The notes under the pieces are model-generated. The model worked only from the letters and a program-made list of their open reading frames with translations, did not search any database and was not told the DNA's origin. Positions 54,407 through 63,369 of a stretch of 64,000 bases of DNA are shown piece after piece. A program made the position numbers and the translations under genes. Positions within the stretch are counted from its first letter, which is position 1, and every line of letters starts with the position of its first letter. The stretch comes from an uncultured Erythrobacter sp. GTDB lineage: Bacteria; Pseudomonadota; Alphaproteobacteria; Sphingomonadales; Sphingomonadaceae. The stretch spans positions 434,001 to 498,000 of the forward strand of contig NZ_CANMZM010000003.1 in assembly GCF_947502395.1 (NCBI RefSeq). Reading direction: 5' to 3'.

Positions 54407-55723
54407 ATGACCACTTCCAATAATGCGGTTCAAGCCGAAGATGGCTTGAACGCTGAAGCTGTTGCCACTGATGGCCCAAGCGATGACGCGAGGCCTGTCG
54501 CCACAAGTGATCGGATCGAAACGCTCGACTTCATTCGTGGGATCGCCGTTATGGGAATTCTCTTGGCGAATATCGTCGCCTTTGGTCAGCCCTTTAGCGC
54601 GTACATGTATCCCTCGGCTTGGCTGGGCGAGAGCGGCGATCCCGATGGATGGCTTTGGATTGTCCAATTTGTCCTGATCGACGGCAAGATGCGCGCGCTT
54701 TTCACCGTCTTGTTTGGCGCTGGGCTCTACCTCTTTATGGAGCGCGCTTGGGCCCGAGGGCAGACGCGGTGGTTACAAGCGTGGCGTTTGGTCGTCCTGC
54801 TGGCCTTTGGGTTGTTACATTTCTTTCTGCTTTGGCAGGGGGATATTCTTGCTCTCTACGGAATGTGCGGGCTGCTGGTGGTGCCCATGCTGCGCCTTAG
54901 CGTGAAGCGGCAGATGGGTATTGGCGTCACCGGCTATGTGTTTGGGGCGGTACTGTTTCTCGCGGCGATGGCACCACTGAGTTTTGTCGCAGATTCGATG
55001 GACGATTCCGAGCCGGGGATCGCGGAATTTCGAGAGGGCCTTGAGCAAGGCAAGGCACAAACCCTCAAAGACGATGCTGAGGTCACAAAGCTCAAGCAAG
55101 CGGGCAGCTATGCCGACCTCGTCGTTCACCGGGTTGAAGAGAAGACCTTCCAGCCAGTCATAAACGCGTCGTTCTTTTTTCTCGAAACTGTGCCTCTGAT
55201 GCTGATCGGTGCAGCGCTCTATCGGCTAGGCTTTTTTAGCGGCGGTGTTGCGCCGAATGATCTCAGGAAATGGGGCTGGATAGCGGTGATCGGCGGGGGG
55301 CTTGCATCGCTTGCGATCGCTTTGTGGACCCAAGCGGGTGGCTTTACGTATTATGGTACGCTGGCAGCTTTTATGGGTTGGTCGCCTTTGCCTCGACTTG
55401 CCATGGGGCTTGGCATGGCGGCGTTATTGGTCGCTTATTCACCCGCCTGGACAGGCTGGTTAGCATCCCGCGTGCGAGCAGCAGGGCGTACAGCATTCAC
55501 CAATTATCTCGGCACTTCGATAGTGATGCTGTTTGTGATGCACGGATGGGCTCTGGGACTGTTTGGTGAGCTCAATCGCCCGCAGCTATACTTGGTCACG
55601 CTGCTGACTTGCGGCCTGATGCTTGCTTGGTCCAAGCCGTGGCTCGATCGCTATCGCTATGGCCCGCTCGAGTGGTTGTGGCGCTGCCTGACCTATCGGC
55701 AAAGTTTCGCGAACAGGCGCTGA
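54407..55723 (+). CDS. DUF418 family membrane protein
   Basis: A 438-residue protein with about nine hydrophobic helices. The N-terminal pattern RIETLDFIRGIAVMGILLANIVAFGQP and the C-terminal half (GRTAFTNYLGTSIVMLFVMHGWALGLFGEL, PLEWLWRCLTY) are the marks of the DUF418/YeiB group, related to membrane acyltransferases. Function is not established. Start chosen at MTTSNN, directly after AGGGGA. Confidence 0.87.
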   Translation: MTTSNNAVQAEDGLNAEAVATDGPSDDARPVATSDRIETLDFIRGIAVMGILLANIVAFGQPFSAYMYPSAWLGESGDPDGWLWIVQFVLIDGKMRALFTVLFGAGLYLFMERAWARGQTRWLQAWRLVVLLAFGLLHFFLLWQGDILALYGMCGLLVVPMLRLSVKRQMGIGVTGYVFGAVLFLAAMAPLSFVADSMDDSEPGIAEFREGLEQGKAQTLKDDAEVTKLKQAGSYADLVVHRVEEKTFQPVINASFFFLETVPLMLIGAALYRLGFFSGGVAPNDLRKWGWIAVIGGGLASLAIALWTQAGGFTYYGTLAAFMGWSPLPRLAMGLGMAALLVAYSPAWTGWLASRVRAAGRTAFTNYLGTSIVMLFVMHGWALGLFGELNRPQLYLVTLLTCGLMLAWSKPWLDRYRYGPLEWLWRCLTYRQSFANRR

Positions 55724-55787
55724 GAGGCATGGGCCCGTACTCGGCTCTGGATAGATGCGGCTGCTCTTGTGAAAATTTGCTTGCTAT

Positions 55788-55802
55788 TGCGATTAATTCG
55801 CA
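55788..55802. promoter_or_regulatory. Fur-box-like dyad upstream of bfd
   Basis: TGCGATTAATTCGCA has perfect 5-bp arms (TGCGA/TCGCA) around an A/T-rich centre, resembling alphaproteobacterial Fur-type sites. It lies 45 bases before the bfd start. Confidence 0.45.
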
Positions 55803-55846
55803 TATCTAAGTGTTGCAAACGCCTCGCAGGAGAGATTCGGAAGCTT

Positions 55847-56062
55847 ATGTACACTTGCATTTGCAATGCCATTCGCGAAACAGACTTACGTGCAGCTGCG
55901 CTGGAGTCCGATGGATGCGCTGAGGCGGTTTATGCGACGCTCGGTAAAAAGCCGAATTGCGGGCAATGTCTTGAGAAGGCTCAGAAAACTATCGAAGAAG
56001 AGCGCGCTCTGGTCGCGTCTCTCGATCCAAGACGCAAACTTTGCGAGGAAGTCGCATTATAA
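55847..56062 (+). CDS. bfd: bacterioferritin-associated ferredoxin
   Basis: A 71-residue 2Fe-2S protein with CIC near the start (MYTCICNAIRE) and the CGQC pair (GKKPNCGQCLEKAQ), which together give the four BFD-domain cysteines. Bfd passes electrons to bacterioferritin to release stored iron. Start at ATG 55847; the longer ORF upstream is unlikely. It precedes bfr by 168 bases and has a Fur-like site in front, fitting iron-responsive expression. Confidence 0.9.
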   Translation: MYTCICNAIRETDLRAAALESDGCAEAVYATLGKKPNCGQCLEKAQKTIEEERALVASLDPRRKLCEEVAL

Positions 56063-56230
56063 CCCTCTGATACGCAATTGCGAACAGGTCGCAAGCATCT
56101 GATTTACAACGAAAAAATTTGCTGGACCCCTTGCCGATGCATGGGGTGTTCCTCTATATATGCGCAATAAGGGCCAGGTATTGATCTGGCTCAAACGCAA
56201 AACCCCTACACCTATAGAGGACTTTTACCC

Positions 56231-56713
56231 ATGAAGGGCGATCCCAAAGTCATCGAGTTTCTGAACAAGGCGCTCACCAATGAGCTGACGGCAATCAACC
56301 AGTACTGGCTGCACTACCGTGTGCTGGATGATTGGGGTGTTGCGAAACTTGCCGAATATGAGCGCAAGGAATCCATCGAAGAGATGGAGCACGCCGACAA
56401 GCTGGCTGAGCGTGTGCTGTTCCTAAACGGCCTTCCTAACTTCCAGGCGATCCACAATCTTCGTGTGGGTGAGACCGTGTTGGAAATTCTCAAGGCCGAT
56501 ATGGCTCTCGAAGAAGATGCTATTCCGCTCCTTCGTGACGCAGTCGAATATTGCGAAAGCGTGCGCGACTATGTCAGCCGCGATCTGTTCGCGATGATCC
56601 TCGACAATGAAGAAGAACACGTGGACTTCCTTGAGACCCAGTTCGACATGATCGAGCGCATGGGCCTCGAGAACTACGTCCAGCTCAACAGCAAGGCGGC
56701 TGGCGACGAGTAA
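56231..56713 (+). CDS. bfr: bacterioferritin
   Basis: A 160-residue ferritin-fold subunit that stores iron in a 24-mer. Ferroxidase-type ligands are present: Glu18 in NELTAINQYW, Glu51 and His54 in IEEMEHADK (with the haem ligand Met52), Glu94, and Glu127/His130 in DNEEEHVDFLE. Partner gene bfd lies upstream on the same strand. Confidence 0.96.
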   Translation: MKGDPKVIEFLNKALTNELTAINQYWLHYRVLDDWGVAKLAEYERKESIEEMEHADKLAERVLFLNGLPNFQAIHNLRVGETVLEILKADMALEEDAIPLLRDAVEYCESVRDYVSRDLFAMILDNEEEHVDFLETQFDMIERMGLENYVQLNSKAAGDE

Positions 56714-56748
56714 TCGCTCGGAATGGTTCCAGAGTGAGCTGAGGGCGG

Positions 56749-56773
56749 GGGCGGAGATGCTTTCCGCCCTTTT
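56749..56773 (+). terminator. intrinsic terminator after bfr
   Basis: GGGCGGA / TCCGCCC 7-bp perfect stem with a seven-base loop, followed by TTTT. Confidence 0.7.
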
Positions 56774-56784
56774 GCTGTTCTCAC

Positions 56785-57261
56785 CTAAGGATAAAGATCG
56801 TTCTTGGGACCATCCGCGGCGAGCAGTGTCTCGCGCAAGAAATAGACAAGGCCTGTGATCAACAGTGCAACGGTCGCCACCCAGAGAACGGCCACAATCG
56901 TGCCGATCCTCGTTTCAATATAGGCGGACACGAACAAAAGCGCGATGACCAAGCTGATCACGACAGCAGCAGCCGTCGAAAACTTGATCGCAACTCGCAC
57001 AAGCCGGCGACGCTTGCGCAGCCATTCAATCTCGCTGGCGTGGGCGACGTCGCACGAAATGTTGTCGCTTTCTGCTAAGCGCTCGATCCGACCCGCAACC
57101 CAGATAATGCGCGCCATCATGACATTCATAATGCTGCCAATGCCAACCAATAGGAAAGCCGGCGCAAGGCTGAGTTCGACCGCGCGCAGCACGCGGGGAG
57201 TATCGGCTGTCCGTTCAAGGAGTTCGCTGGCGACACCGCTTGAAAGAAGGTCGAAGATCAC
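56785..57261 (-). CDS. DUF2721 membrane protein
   Basis: A 158-residue protein with three hydrophobic helices (FLLVGIGSIMNVMMARIIWV, FSTAAAVVISLVIALLFVSAYI, TIVAVLWVATVALLITGLVYFL). The pattern of a first helix followed by RIIWVAGRIERL and a basic segment (WLRKRRRLVRVAI) fits DUF2721. The start is GTG 57261, overlapping the der stop (GTGA), so it is translationally coupled to der. Function unknown. Confidence 0.8.
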   Translation of the reverse strand: MIFDLLSSGVASELLERTADTPRVLRAVELSLAPAFLLVGIGSIMNVMMARIIWVAGRIERLAESDNISCDVAHASEIEWLRKRRRLVRVAIKFSTAAAVVISLVIALLFVSAYIETRIGTIVAVLWVATVALLITGLVYFLRETLLAADGPKNDLYP

Positions 57262-58700
57262 GACTTGCGGTTCCCCCCAGAGTAATTGCCGCCGCCACCA
57301 CGGTTGGCGTTGTAGGGGTTTTTCGGGCTCTTCAATGTGACGCGCACGGGCACCGCTTCAAAGCCTAGCTTTGCTCTGATCCCGTTGATCAAATAGCGCT
57401 CATAACTCTTAGGCAGGTCATCCAAGCGCGATCCGAACACGACGAAGCGGGGGGGGCGGGTACCGGCTTGCGTGATGTAGCGCAGCTTAATCCGGCGGCC
57501 TCCGGGGGCGGGCGGTGGGTTTGCTGCCAACGCATCGTCAAACCAGCGGTTGAGAGCGGCCGTCGGCACGCGCTTTGACCAGCTTTCGCGAAGTGTGAAC
57601 GCCGCGCCCAACATTGTGTCTAGTCCCTTGCCAGTCTTGGCGCTGACCGAGAACACTGGCAATCCGCGCACCTGCGCCAAACCATCGTGCAAGGCCGCTT
57701 TGATCCCGTTGAAGAGCGAGGAGGCGTCTTCTGCAATGTCCCACTTGTTGATCGCGACCATCAGGGCACGACCTTCTTCCAGCGCAAGCGCGGCGATTTT
57801 GAGATCCTGGTGCTCAAGCCCCTGTGTCGCATCGAGGAGCAGCACGACCACTTCGGCAAAATCGACCGCTCGCCGCGCGTCAGCGACGGACAGCTTTTCC
57901 AGTTTCTCGGTCACATTACGCTTCTTGCGCATTCCGGCGGTGTCGATCAGTCGGATTTCGCGAGTGGTGCCCGAGCGTTTGTCCTCCCACTCCCAATCAA
58001 TCGCAATCGAATCTCTGGTGATACCGGCCTCAGGACCGGTCAAAAGGCGGTCTTCGCCAAGTAGGCGGTTGATGAGCGTCGATTTGCCCGCATTGGGTCG
58101 GCCAACAATCGCAAGCTTCAATGGACCAAGCGGCGCGTCTTCCTCGTCCTCTTCCATCGGCGCATTGGCCGCCGCTTCCGCTGCGTCTGCCTTCTCGCCA
58201 ATGATTGGCCACAACCCACCAAAAAGGTCTGCGATCCCTTCGCCATGCTCAGCTGACACCGCGACAGGTTCGCCAAAGCCGAGAGAATAGCTTTCCAGAA
58301 CGCCGCTTTCTCCGGCAGAACCTTCCGCCTTGTTGGCGACCAATACGATCGGCACGTCGTGTTCACGAAGATAGCGGGCGATCTCATTGTCGAGTGGAGT
58401 GAGTCCTGCCCGCGCATCGACCACGAACAAGGCGGCATCCGCGCCTTCTAGGCTTGCCTCGGTCTGTTTGCGCATCCGTCCGGGAAGAGTGAGATCATCC
58501 TCGTCCTCCCACCCGGCGGTGTCGACGATGGTGAACTGGAGGCCAGCGATCTCGGCATCACCCATGCGGCGGTCGCGCGTGACGCCGGGCTGATCATCGA
58601 CCAATGCGAGCTTCTTACCCACGAGCCGATTGAACAGCGTGGACTTTCCCACATTGGGGCGACCGATAATGATGACGGTGGGTTTGTCGGGCGTATTCAT
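57258..58700 (-). CDS. der: ribosome-associated GTPase Der (EngA)
   Basis: Der is a double-GTPase needed for 50S subunit assembly. The 480-residue protein has two G domains: G1 GRPNVGKSTLF, G3 DTAGWE, G4-like NKAEGS in the first; G1 GRPNAGKSTLI, G3 DTAGMRKK, G4 NKWD in the second, followed by the KH-like domain (RYITQAGTRPPRFVVF). The C-terminal tail NRGGGGNYSGGNRKS is low complexity. The linker between the G domains is acidic (MEEDEEDAP). Start at MNTPDK. Confidence 0.96.
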   Translation of the reverse strand: MNTPDKPTVIIIGRPNVGKSTLFNRLVGKKLALVDDQPGVTRDRRMGDAEIAGLQFTIVDTAGWEDEDDLTLPGRMRKQTEASLEGADAALFVVDARAGLTPLDNEIARYLREHDVPIVLVANKAEGSAGESGVLESYSLGFGEPVAVSAEHGEGIADLFGGLWPIIGEKADAAEAAANAPMEEDEEDAPLGPLKLAIVGRPNAGKSTLINRLLGEDRLLTGPEAGITRDSIAIDWEWEDKRSGTTREIRLIDTAGMRKKRNVTEKLEKLSVADARRAVDFAEVVVLLLDATQGLEHQDLKIAALALEEGRALMVAINKWDIAEDASSLFNGIKAALHDGLAQVRGLPVFSVSAKTGKGLDTMLGAAFTLRESWSKRVPTAALNRWFDDALAANPPPAPGGRRIKLRYITQAGTRPPRFVVFGSRLDDLPKSYERYLINGIRAKLGFEAVPVRVTLKSPKNPYNANRGGGGNYSGGNRKS

Positions 58701-58859
58701 GAGCGTTGCGTGCCTGCTTTCGAGCGCCAAGTGGCCGCTTGAGCGCGACTTGGCAAGGTTTTCGGGCAAGTGAACGCGCAATTCTGGAGAGAGCCTAAAC
58801 AGGCTATTAACCCTGATTCGAAGCCGCATATCAAGATTACCGGGCCATTAGGGTTAATC

Positions 58860-59441
58860 ATGACCTATCGTCTCAAATCTTTTTTTGCAGCTGCGCTGGC
58901 TATTGTTGCGACTACGGCAGTGCTGGTTCCCAGCCCTGCGATCGCGCAAAACTCCGGCTATCTTCAATGCGTTCCCTATGCGCGCGAGCTTTCGGGCATT
59001 CAAATCTATGGCGATGCGCGCACCTGGTGGCATCAGGCCGATGGCAAATATGGCCGTGGGCAACGCCCACAAAAGGGCGCGGTCATGGTGTTCAAGCCAC
59101 ATCGCAATATGCGCCTGGGTCATGTCGCTTATGTCAGTGAAGTGATCGATTCGCGCACGGTGCGGCTGACGCACGCCAATTGGTCGCGGATCAATGGAAG
59201 GCGTGGGCAGATTGAACGCAATGTGCCTGCTGTCGATGTCTCTCCCAACAATGACTGGAGCGAAGTGCGCGTTTGGTACCACTCCATCCAGGCACCGGGC
59301 GGCACACATTGGCCGCTCCACGGCTTTGTCTACGCTGATTCTACCTCTCGGCCGCAGCAGCCGATACCTCGCGTGCGTGGACCCGTGCGGGTTGAGCCAT
59401 CAAAGGAGTTTGTGAACGCCTTTGCCGAGTTCAGCCGTTAG
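58860..59441 (+). CDS. CHAP-domain peptidoglycan hydrolase, exported
   Basis: A 193-residue protein with a signal peptide ending at AIAQ, then a CHAP domain. The catalytic-type Cys is in GYLQCVPYARELSG and the His in RLGHVAYVSEV, with the Asn/Asp-like third member further on (THANWSR). CHAP amidases/endopeptidases cut the peptide part of peptidoglycan. Start at MTYRLK; the preceding track residues lack coding character. Divergent from der. Confidence 0.88.
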   Translation: MTYRLKSFFAAALAIVATTAVLVPSPAIAQNSGYLQCVPYARELSGIQIYGDARTWWHQADGKYGRGQRPQKGAVMVFKPHRNMRLGHVAYVSEVIDSRTVRLTHANWSRINGRRGQIERNVPAVDVSPNNDWSEVRVWYHSIQAPGGTHWPLHGFVYADSTSRPQQPIPRVRGPVRVEPSKEFVNAFAEFSR

Positions 59442-59452
59442 GGTAAAAAGGC

Positions 59453-59758
59453 TTAGCCTTTCTTTGCGACGGGCGGCTCATCGCCAAGATCTTCAAACCA
59501 GGCTTCGACCGGGCCATTGAGCTTGATCGTGAGCGGTTGACCTTTGCGATCGACCGTCTTGCCCGCTTGCACTCGCACCCAGCCTTCCGAAATCGAATAC
59601 TCTTCGATATCGGTGCGGACACGCTCCTTAAACTTGATGCCAACTCCGCGTTGAAGTGCGTCTGCATTGAAAGCAGGACTGCGAGGATTGACCGAGAGGT
59701 GATCGGGTGGAACGTCGCCAGATTCTGGTGCGGTGTTTGTTTCTTCGCTCATGGTCAC
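59453..59758 (-). CDS. DUF3297 family protein
   Basis: A protein of 101 residues with the DUF3297 pattern: PPDHLSVNPRSPAFNADALQRGVGIKFK, then RTDIEEYSISEGWVRVQAGKTVDRKGQPLTIKLNGPVEAWFED. The family consists of small alphaproteobacterial/gammaproteobacterial proteins of unknown role. MTMSEE and MSEE are both possible starts. Confidence 0.85.
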   Translation of the reverse strand: MTMSEETNTAPESGDVPPDHLSVNPRSPAFNADALQRGVGIKFKERVRTDIEEYSISEGWVRVQAGKTVDRKGQPLTIKLNGPVEAWFEDLGDEPPVAKKG

Positions 59759-59890
59759 GCGCCTTTAGTCGGCTCTCGCACACGAAACAAGCATGCTTAC
59801 GCTTGCCCTTTTCAGCGCGGGGCATTAGAGGGCCCGTCTGACGCGCGCGGGGAACCTTTTACGGTTTGCCGCGCGGCTTCGTCTGGGCAT

Positions 59891-59975
59891 GCGGGCGTGG
59901 CGAAATTGGTAGACGCGCCAGATTTAGGTTCTGGTATCGCAAGATGTGGGGGTTCGAGTCCCTTCGCCCGCACCA
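59891..59975 (+). tRNA. tRNA-Leu (UAG)
   Basis: 85 bases with encoded CCA. Acceptor GCGGGCG / CGCCCGC, anticodon stem CCAGA/TCTGG with loop TTTAGGT (anticodon TAG), a long variable arm (TATCGCAAGATG region) and T-arm GGTTCGAGTCC. Decodes CUA and related CUN. Confidence 0.96.
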
Positions 59976-60046
59976 ATATTCGCCCTGCTGCAGAGTCTAG
60001 ACGAACCACGAAATTCTTGCTCGCAAAGGCTAAAAGTAACAATCTC

Positions 60047-61612
60047 ATGGCTATCAAGCAGACCACAAATGAAGGCCTCAAACGCGCCTATCTGATCACT
60101 ATCACGGCCGCAGAAATTGCTGGCAAGATTGAAGCTGAGATCAAGAAGATCGCGCCACAGGTCAAAATGCCGGGTTTCCGTCCAGGCAAGGTTCCAGCCA
60201 ATCTCGTGAAGAAGATGCACGGCGAGCAAATCCACGGCCAGACCGTGAACGATATGATTCGCGATGCGGTAGACGGGATGATCCGCGACGAAGAGCTGCG
60301 CCCTGCGATGCAGCCTTCGATTGCCCTTGGTGACGGCTATGAAGAAGGCAAAGACGCCGAAATCACGGTTGAGCTTGAAGTGCTCCCAGTGGTTGAAGCG
60401 CCTGGCACTGACGATCTTAAGCTTGAAAAGCTGACCGTTCCTGTAAGCGATGAAGCGCTTGAAGAGGCGATTGCCAACATCGCCGGCTCGAACAAGAGCT
60501 ACAAAGACGCAGCCAAAACCAAGAAGGCCGCTGACGGCAACCAGCTGATCATCGACTTCGTAGGCAAGCTGGATGGCGAAGAGTTCGAAGGCGGCAAAGC
60601 CGAAGATGCAGCGCTTGTCATCGGTTCAGGCGCTTTCATCCCTGGTTTCGAAGAGCAGCTTGTTGGCGCGAAGACAGGTGACGAGAAAACCATCAACGTC
60701 ACTTTCCCCGAGGATTACCAGGCCGAGAACCTCGCCGGAAAAGAAGCAACTTTCGACATTACTGTGAAAGCGGTGAAGGTCGAAACTGAGACCAAGATCG
60801 ACGACGAGTTCGCCAAGAACCTCGGTCTCGACAGCCTCGAGAAGCTGCAAGAGATCATGAAAGGTCAGCTTGAGCAGCAGACCGCTGGCCTCACCCGCAC
60901 GCAGATGAAGCGTCAGCTTCTCGATCAACTTGCTGCTGGTCACGATTTCGAAGTTCCTTCGCAAATGGTCGAAGCGGAATTTGAGCAAATCTGGGCTCAG
61001 CTTCAGCAGGAAGCTGCTAAGGAAGAAGACCCTGAAGCTGCGGTCAAAGAGATCGAAGCTGAAAAGGACGACTATAAGTCGATCGCTGAGCGCCGCGTGC
61101 GTTTGGGCCTCCTCCTTTCCGAAATCGGTCAGGCGAACGGCGTCGAAGTCACTCAACAAGAAATGCAAATGCTGATTCAGCAAGCAGCGCAGCAATATCG
61201 CGAAGAAGACCGCGAGCGCTTTATGCAGTACATTCAACAAGAGCCTATGGCTGCAGCTCAGCTGCGGGCGCCGCTTTACGAAGACAAAGTCGTCGACTTC
61301 CTGTTCGACAAGGCTGATGTCACGACACGTGAAGTGACCGTTGAAGAGCTTCAGGAAGCTATTGAAGCAGATGAAGAGGCCGAAGCGGAAAAGGCTAAGG
61401 CTGCTCCGAAGAAGAAAGCGGCTGCTAAGAAGGCACCTGCCAAAAAAGCTCCGGCGAAAAAAGCACCTGCTAAGAAGGCTCCGACCAAGAAGGCAGCGGC
61501 TAAGGGCGCTGATGAGAAGCCAGAGGCTAAGAAGGTACCTGCGAAGAAAGCTCCTGCTAAAAAACCAGCCGCGAAAAAGGCACCGGCTAAGAAGCCAGCT
61601 GCCAAAAAGTAA
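60047..61612 (+). CDS. tig: trigger factor with a long Lys/Ala/Pro C-terminal tail
   Basis: Trigger factor is the ribosome-bound chaperone with a peptidyl-prolyl isomerase domain. The 521-residue protein has the ribosome-binding signature [11 protein letters not shown] near residue 43, the FKBP-type domain (about 160-245, [20 protein letters not shown]) and the helical C-domain. The last about 75 residues are a histone-H1-like tail of repeated [12 protein letters not shown] units that ordinary trigger factors lack. The track ORF begins inside the tRNA-Leu region; the real start is ATG 60047. clpP lies downstream across the amidase gene, echoing the tig-clpP order. Confidence 0.95.
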   Translation: MAIKQTTNEGLKRAYLITITAAEIAGKIEAEIKKIAPQVKMPGFRPGKVPANLVKKMHGEQIHGQTVNDMIRDAVDGMIRDEELRPAMQPSIALGDGYEEGKDAEITVELEVLPVVEAPGTDDLKLEKLTVPVSDEALEEAIANIAGSNKSYKDAAKTKKAADGNQLIIDFVGKLDGEEFEGGKAEDAALVIGSGAFIPGFEEQLVGAKTGDEKTINVTFPEDYQAENLAGKEATFDITVKAVKVETETKIDDEFAKNLGLDSLEKLQEIMKGQLEQQTAGLTRTQMKRQLLDQLAAGHDFEVPSQMVEAEFEQIWAQLQQEAAKEEDPEAAVKEIEAEKDDYKSIAERRVRLGLLLSEIGQANGVEVTQQEMQMLIQQAAQQYREEDRERFMQYIQQEPMAAAQLRAPLYEDKVVDFLFDKADVTTREVTVEELQEAIEADEEAEAEKAKAAPKKKAAAKKAPAKKAPAKKAPAKKAPTKKAAAKGADEKPEAKKVPAKKAPAKKPAAKKAPAKKPAAKK

Positions 61613-61657
61613 TTTTTTGCAAGCGGCCTAATCAGGCTATTGCATGAAAAATAAAAG

Positions 61658-61692
61658 GCCCCCGCATCAAGCGATCCATGCGGGGGCTTTTT
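61658..61692 (+). terminator. bidirectional intrinsic terminator after tig
   Basis: GCCCCCGCAT / ATGCGGGGGC, a perfect 10-bp stem with a ten-base loop, followed by TTTTT. AAAA on the other side makes it usable for the convergent amidase gene too. Confidence 0.85.
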
Positions 61693-61713
61693 CGTGTCGG
61701 CGATTAGCGGGAT

Positions 61714-63243
61714 TTAGCCTTCTGGAGACCAGCGCTTAAAGCTGGGTGTTGGCAGCTGAGCGCTCCGTGCCCGTTCGTAAGCCGCGCCCACTTTCAATAT
61801 ATCATGGTCTGCCCATTTTGTGCCGAAGAAGCTGATCCCGACAGGCAGTCTCTCTACCTCACCCATAGGAACAGTGAGATGCGGATAGCCGGCGATAGCT
61901 GCAGGAGACCCAAAGCCTATCGAGCCATTGAATTGGTCGCCCAGTACAAGGTCACTCATCCACGCAGGCCCGCGTGTGGGGGCAACGAGGAAAGTCACAT
62001 TGTGCTGTGTCATAAGCGCATTGAGCGTTTCTTCGCCGGCGATCCGGACGGCTGTCTCGCGTGCTTTTTCGTAAGCCTCGCGGTCCGTCGTCAACTCTGC
62101 TGCCTGAAAGAGGCCTTGATCAAACCAGCGCATTTCGATGTCCGCATTCGCCTTGTTAAAAGCGATAAGATCAGCAAGGCTTCGCGGTGCGACATCGCTA
62201 TCCGTTTCGCCCGGTCCGCCACCGATGGCGGGTATGCTCTCGAGATATTTGCCCATCTCTTCGCGCAGTTCGTAGAGGAGCACAGTGAAGCTGTTGCCGA
62301 ACATGTCGGTGTTCAGATCGTGCTCAATTTCAATGATGACCGCGCCCGCCGCTTTGAGGTCAGCCAAGGCCGTTTCAAAAACCTCTTCAACCGCGTCATT
62401 GTCGCCAACCTGCTTGCGCATCACGCCGATCCGCACACCTTGAAGCGAGTAGTCGGAGAGCCCCGCGGTGTAATCGCTGACCCGGACTGCATCCTTGGTT
62501 GCATTATCGGCGCTGTCTTCGCCGGCGATGGCAGTCAGCAACAGAGCAGCGTCATAGACCGTCTTGGTCATAGGGCCTGCGGTGTCCTGAGTGCTGGAAA
62601 TCGGGACCACATGCGTGCGGCTGACGATGCCGACGCTAGGCTTGAACCCAACCACGCCGTTGATAGCAGCGGGGCAAGTGATTGAGCCATTGGTCTCTGT
62701 CCCAATCGCACCCCAAGCAAAGCCTGCTGCGACCGCTGCGCCGCTGCCAGAGGAGGAGCCGCAGGAATTGCGGTCTATTGCGTGAGGGTTGCGCGTTAAG
62801 CCGCCCACCGCGCTCCACCCGCTGGTTGAGCTATTGCTGCGGATGTTCGCCCATTCCGACAGATTCGCCTTGCCCAGCACAACTCCGCCAGCTTCGCGCA
62901 TATTGGCAATCAGGGGTGCGTCACGTCGGGTGAAATTGTATTTGAGAGCAAGGCTTCCGGCTGTCGTTGGAAACTCTTCTGTCTCAATATTGTCCTTCAC
63001 CAACACCGTGCGACCGCGCAAAATGCCCACGTCGGACATCTCGCGCGCCTTAAACCCCGCGGTGTAGGAATAGGTAATGACTGCATTGAGGCCCTGAGGA
63101 CCATCATTGTGCGCCCTGATGCGCTCAACCTGCTTGCCGACCTCTTTGACAGCGTCATAATCGGTCGAATTTTCCTCCGCACTCAGGGATACAGGTCCAA
63201 GCGCCAGCGACATCGCAAATAGCGAAACAAGTGATTTTTTCAT
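61714..63243 (-). CDS. amidase signature family hydrolase, exported
   Basis: A 509-residue protein with a signal peptide (MKKSLVSLFAMSLALGPVSLSAEE). The Ser-cisSer-Lys triad is in order: Lys in TVLVKDNIET, cis-Ser in SSTSGWSAVGGLTRNP, and the nucleophile in NSCGSSSGSGAAVAAG, with GTETNGSITCPAAINGVVG. It hydrolyses an amide outside the cytoplasm; the substrate is unknown. Start at MKKSLV; the longer track ORF lacks support. It interrupts the usual tig-clpP order on the opposite strand. Confidence 0.9.
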   Translation of the reverse strand: MKKSLVSLFAMSLALGPVSLSAEENSTDYDAVKEVGKQVERIRAHNDGPQGLNAVITYSYTAGFKAREMSDVGILRGRTVLVKDNIETEEFPTTAGSLALKYNFTRRDAPLIANMREAGGVVLGKANLSEWANIRSNSSTSGWSAVGGLTRNPHAIDRNSCGSSSGSGAAVAAGFAWGAIGTETNGSITCPAAINGVVGFKPSVGIVSRTHVVPISSTQDTAGPMTKTVYDAALLLTAIAGEDSADNATKDAVRVSDYTAGLSDYSLQGVRIGVMRKQVGDNDAVEEVFETALADLKAAGAVIIEIEHDLNTDMFGNSFTVLLYELREEMGKYLESIPAIGGGPGETDSDVAPRSLADLIAFNKANADIEMRWFDQGLFQAAELTTDREAYEKARETAVRIAGEETLNALMTQHNVTFLVAPTRGPAWMSDLVLGDQFNGSIGFGSPAAIAGYPHLTVPMGEVERLPVGISFFGTKWADHDILKVGAAYERARSAQLPTPSFKRWSPEG

Positions 63244-63369
63244 GAGGTCGGACCTTACACTTTTGCCCCTTTTGCCCAAGTGCAAAGTTAACGCCCTTGA
63301 AGATTGTGCACATCCGCCCGACATAGGCGCTCAAGCCTTTTGGCAACACTTTGGATGAGGACACACTCG

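Noticed and set aside
59537-60046. N-terminal 170-codon extension of the trigger-factor ORF in the track
   Set aside because: It is antisense to the DUF3297 gene and then translates through the tRNA-Leu; the trigger-factor homology begins at ATG 60047.
61411-61612. Tandem-like DNA repeat in the AAGAAGGCACCT region
   Set aside because: The repetition comes from the KKAPAKK coding pattern with varying codons, so it is a protein repeat, not a separate DNA element or CRISPR.
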